64,000 bases of DNA. Origin: Bacteroidota bacterium (GTDB lineage Bacteria; Bacteroidota; Bacteroidia; UKL13-3). The DNA is taken from contig JANYDU010000009.1 in the NCBI GenBank assembly GCA_025359805.1, positions 62,001 through 126,000 of the forward strand, written 5' to 3'. Both the position numbers and the translations under genes were made by a program. Positions 61,294 to 64,000 of the stretch are shown piece by piece (the stretch's first letter is position 1; each line of letters begins with the position of its first letter). The notes under the pieces were generated by a model. That model made no database searches. It was not told where the DNA came from and saw nothing but the letters and a program-made list of their open reading frames with translations.

Positions 61294-62121
61294 TTATAGT
61301 TTTCCCGAATAAACAATCATTTTATTCAACTCATTTGTGAGTTTGGGTTGATGATTAAAAATTCCAAACATACACGATCCACTCCCGCTCATGCTTGCAT
61401 ATAAAGCTCCACAATCATATAATTGTTGTTTGATAATTGGCAGTTTTGGGATGGCTTTAAATACAGTTTTTTCAAAGTCATTCTCAATAATATGTTTCCA
61501 GTTTTCAATAGGTTGTTGCAGTAATTTTTTTAAAGAATAATTCTCATTTAACTCTTCACGTTTCAAAACATTTTTATAGGCAAGTGCAGTACTCGAATGA
61601 ATGGGTGGAGCGATTAACGCAATAAAATAATTAGATAAATCGAGATCAAAATTTTCTAATTCATATCCTCTTCCAAATGCGTAGGCAGTTTTGTTTTCGA
61701 TAAAAAATGCACAATCACTTCCTAATTGCGAAGCGTAATTTTGCATTTGAGAAATAGATAAATTCAATTCAAATTTATCATTCAATAATTTTATTGCAAA
61801 CGCTGCATCAGCTGATCCACCGCCAAGTCCGGCTCCCATCTGAATATTTTTATATAGAAAAAACTGAACAGCTGGTAACTTAAAATCGGCATCCAATAAG
61901 TGATAGGCTTTAATAATTAAATTATCATTGGTATCTCCTTCAATTTTTAAGCCATCAGTAAAAAAATTAACCTTATTACTCAACTGCGAACCGACAACAA
62001 CTTCCAGCATATCACAACAATTTACTGGGTAAAAAACGGTTTCTATATTATGAAAACCATCCTCTCGTTTATTAATTATATGCAAGCCCAGATTAATCTT
62101 TGCATTCGGAAAACAAATCAT
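61294..62121 (-). CDS. ispE: 4-diphosphocytidyl-2-C-methyl-D-erythritol kinase
   Basis: NAKINLGLHIINKREDGFHNIETVFYP, MGAGLGGGSADAAFAI, SMSGSGSCMFGIF motifs. Confidence 0.96.
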   Translation of the reverse strand: MICFPNAKINLGLHIINKREDGFHNIETVFYPVNCCDMLEVVVGSQLSNKVNFFTDGLKIEGDTNDNLIIKAYHLLDADFKLPAVQFFLYKNIQMGAGLGGGSADAAFAIKLLNDKFELNLSISQMQNYASQLGSDCAFFIENKTAYAFGRGYELENFDLDLSNYFIALIAPPIHSSTALAYKNVLKREELNENYSLKKLLQQPIENWKHIIENDFEKTVFKAIPKLPIIKQQLYDCGALYASMSGSGSCMFGIFNHQPKLTNELNKMIVYSGKL

Positions 62122-62168
62122 TTCTTTAATACGTTAACAAATCGCAAATTGCGGAATAATTTTTAGAA

Positions 62169-63440
62169 ATGCTTACATTTAAAATACAGTTAGCTCTTTT
62201 TATGGTTGCCTTTATATTATTGATTGATATCTATAGTTGGCAAGCTGTTAAAACTCTTTTCAAAAAACGTGAAGCTCCGTTTTTAAAACGATTAAGAATA
62301 TTCTATTTTATTCTCACTGCTGTATTTGTATTGTTAATGTCGTCACAATTTTTTGTTCCTTTTTTGGAGGTGAATAAAATGTATCGTATTTATGTTTCGG
62401 CATTTGTATTTATTATTTATATCTCAAAATTAGTGTTGTGTATTTTTTTATTGGTTGATGATATACAACGATTGGTAAGATGGATTGTAAGAAAAATTTC
62501 TTCTATCACACACACAAATAAAGAAGAAACAAACGAAGAGCAAACAAAAATTTCTCGTGCAAAATTTATTTCACAAGCAGGTGTAATAACAGCTGCAGTG
62601 CCTTTTGTGATGCTCACTAAAGGGATTTTTAAAGGGGCTTATGATTATCGTATTCATCAGGTATCATTGTATTTAAAAAATCTTCCATCGGCATTTAATG
62701 GTTTAAAAGTTGTACAGGTTTCTGATATTCATTCGGGCAGTTTTTTTGATAAAGATGCGGTGATGCGGGGTGTAAAAATGATTACTGATGTGAAAGCAGA
62801 TTTGATTTTTTTTACCGGAGATTTGGTAAACAATAAAACCGATGAGGCTTATGATTATGCTGATATTTTCTCAACCATAAAAGCTCCAATGGGCGTGTTT
62901 AGCACTTTTGGAAATCATGATTATGGCGATTATGTGCAATGGGATACAGTAGAAGCCAAACAAAAAAATTTAGATGATTTAGCGCAAGTTCATAAAGATT
63001 TGGGATGGCATTTAATGCGAAATGAAAACCTAACTTTAGAAATTGGTCAACAACGAATTGGACTAATTGGAGTTGAAAATTGGGGCGACAGAGGACGTTT
63101 TCAAAAGTTTGGAGATATTGATAAAGCAAAAGCTGGATTGCCCGATGTACCAGTAAAATTGCTCCTTTCACACGATCCTTCGCATTTTGATTCTATCATT
63201 TCAAAATCGCATCCTGATATTGATGTAACCTTTGCCGGACATACACATGGATTTCAGTTTGGTATTGAAATAGGAAAAATAAAATGGAGTCCATCGCAAT
63301 ATATTTATCCGCATTGGGCAGGTTTGTATCAAGAAGGAAATCAACAATTATATGTAAATCGTGGATTTGGCTTTTTGGGATACCCAGGAAGAGTGGGAAT
63401 ATTACCTGAAATTACCGTTTTTGAATTGAGAAATAGCTAA
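62169..63440 (+). CDS. Membrane-anchored metallophosphoesterase (YkuE-like)
   Basis: N-terminal TM segments; VVQVSDIHSGSF, FFTGDLVNN, TFGNHDYGDY, LLSHDPSHFD, FAGHTHGFQFG motifs. Confidence 0.93.
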   Translation: MLTFKIQLALFMVAFILLIDIYSWQAVKTLFKKREAPFLKRLRIFYFILTAVFVLLMSSQFFVPFLEVNKMYRIYVSAFVFIIYISKLVLCIFLLVDDIQRLVRWIVRKISSITHTNKEETNEEQTKISRAKFISQAGVITAAVPFVMLTKGIFKGAYDYRIHQVSLYLKNLPSAFNGLKVVQVSDIHSGSFFDKDAVMRGVKMITDVKADLIFFTGDLVNNKTDEAYDYADIFSTIKAPMGVFSTFGNHDYGDYVQWDTVEAKQKNLDDLAQVHKDLGWHLMRNENLTLEIGQQRIGLIGVENWGDRGRFQKFGDIDKAKAGLPDVPVKLLLSHDPSHFDSIISKSHPDIDVTFAGHTHGFQFGIEIGKIKWSPSQYIYPHWAGLYQEGNQQLYVNRGFGFLGYPGRVGILPEITVFELRNS

Positions 63441-63448
63441 ATATATCA

Positions 63449-64000
63449 CTAAGGCTTCGCATTCTCCAAACTGATTTTTTCATCTCCATCTTTATAAGAA
63501 AGATAGGTTACAATAAGTTGAAACATTTCATCTGTGCTGCGCATGCTACCATTACGCTCATATATTTCTCGGGGTGGACTAAATGGATTAAATGGATTTT
63601 GAGCCGTGTTATCATAAATACCTTCTACATAAATTGTTGTTCCTCTAGGTATTTTCAATAAATTTTTAAATTGATAAAAATACTGCCACCTAAAATCCCA
63701 GTTTTTTATTTTGATTAATGGAATAGTATCTCCGCTTGGTTTGATGGCATAAGCCCAAAAACTCTTTCCTATTAAATGCATATGTGGAACAATACTGATA
63801 AGCGAAATGTCATTTGGTATAGTAGTTTGTATGTGAAATGTTTTTACTTCATTAGCAGGTATTCTTAAAAAAGGTTCAACAGGAGCAATACCCAATGTGC
63901 CCATTTGAAATTCACTAACTGGGCGCTTTGGAGGAATATTGGTAAAATATATTTTAAAGTATGATGAATCAATTGCATCAACAGAACTAGGGCCAAAGTG
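63449..64000 (-). CDS. Partial CDS, copper type II ascorbate-dependent monooxygenase C-terminal-like domain (runs off the window end)
   Basis: The 63449..63904 ORF stays open upstream to 64000 (HFGPSSVDAIDSSYFKIYFTNIPPKRPVSEFQ-MGTLG...); SIVPHMHLIGKSFWAYA motif typical of this family. Confidence 0.65.
   Translation of the reverse strand, partial: HFGPSSVDAIDSSYFKIYFTNIPPKRPVSEFQMGTLGIAPVEPFLRIPANEVKTFHIQTTIPNDISLISIVPHMHLIGKSFWAYAIKPSGDTIPLIKIKNWDFRWQYFYQFKNLLKIPRGTTIYVEGIYDNTAQNPFNPFSPPREIYERNGSMRSTDEMFQLIVTYLSYKDGDEKISLENAKP

Noticed and set aside
1-64000. CRISPR arrays, rRNA genes, transposases or large inverted repeats
   Set aside because: None seen on reading; the only strongly repetitive tract is the intragenic Lys-rich repeat at 45.1-45.8 kb.

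Overview
This 64 kb window is AT-rich chromosomal DNA from a Bacteroidota bacterium. It is dense and mostly core or housekeeping: tgt, ubiE/menE-type methyltransferase, engB, hemW, hemD-like, dtd, rsgA, crcB, maf, rho, pdhC, thyA, polyprenyl synthase, recO, ileS, lspA, etfBA, ispE and tryptophan 2,3-dioxygenase. Type IX secretion (T9SS) parts occur at three separate loci: a PorT-like gene, a porP-gldKLMN cluster, and a PorZ-like two-propeller protein next to recO. Two tRNA genes, Ser(GCT) and Pro(TGG), sit near 57.5 kb beside a partial tRNA-Pro-like remnant. I saw no rRNA operon, CRISPR array, prophage or intact transposon. The observations most worth a second look are: (1) a 1540-aa ORF joining a secreted oligopeptidase B-like S9 peptidase with an intact catalytic triad to a CarboxypepD_reg-like + DUF5686-like outer-membrane protein; (2) a TraR/DksA-family protein with a roughly 220-residue Lys/Ala/Val/Pro histone-H1-like tail and only one cysteine left in its zinc-finger region; (3) a CbxX/CfxQ-type double AAA+ ATPase whose N-terminus also looks like a tandem domain duplication; (4) a small LDRTxF protein/nucleotidyltransferase gene pair; (5) a tRNA-Pro half-copy next to a short GIY-YIG ORF. 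All family names come from motif recognition in the translated sequence; no database search was run.
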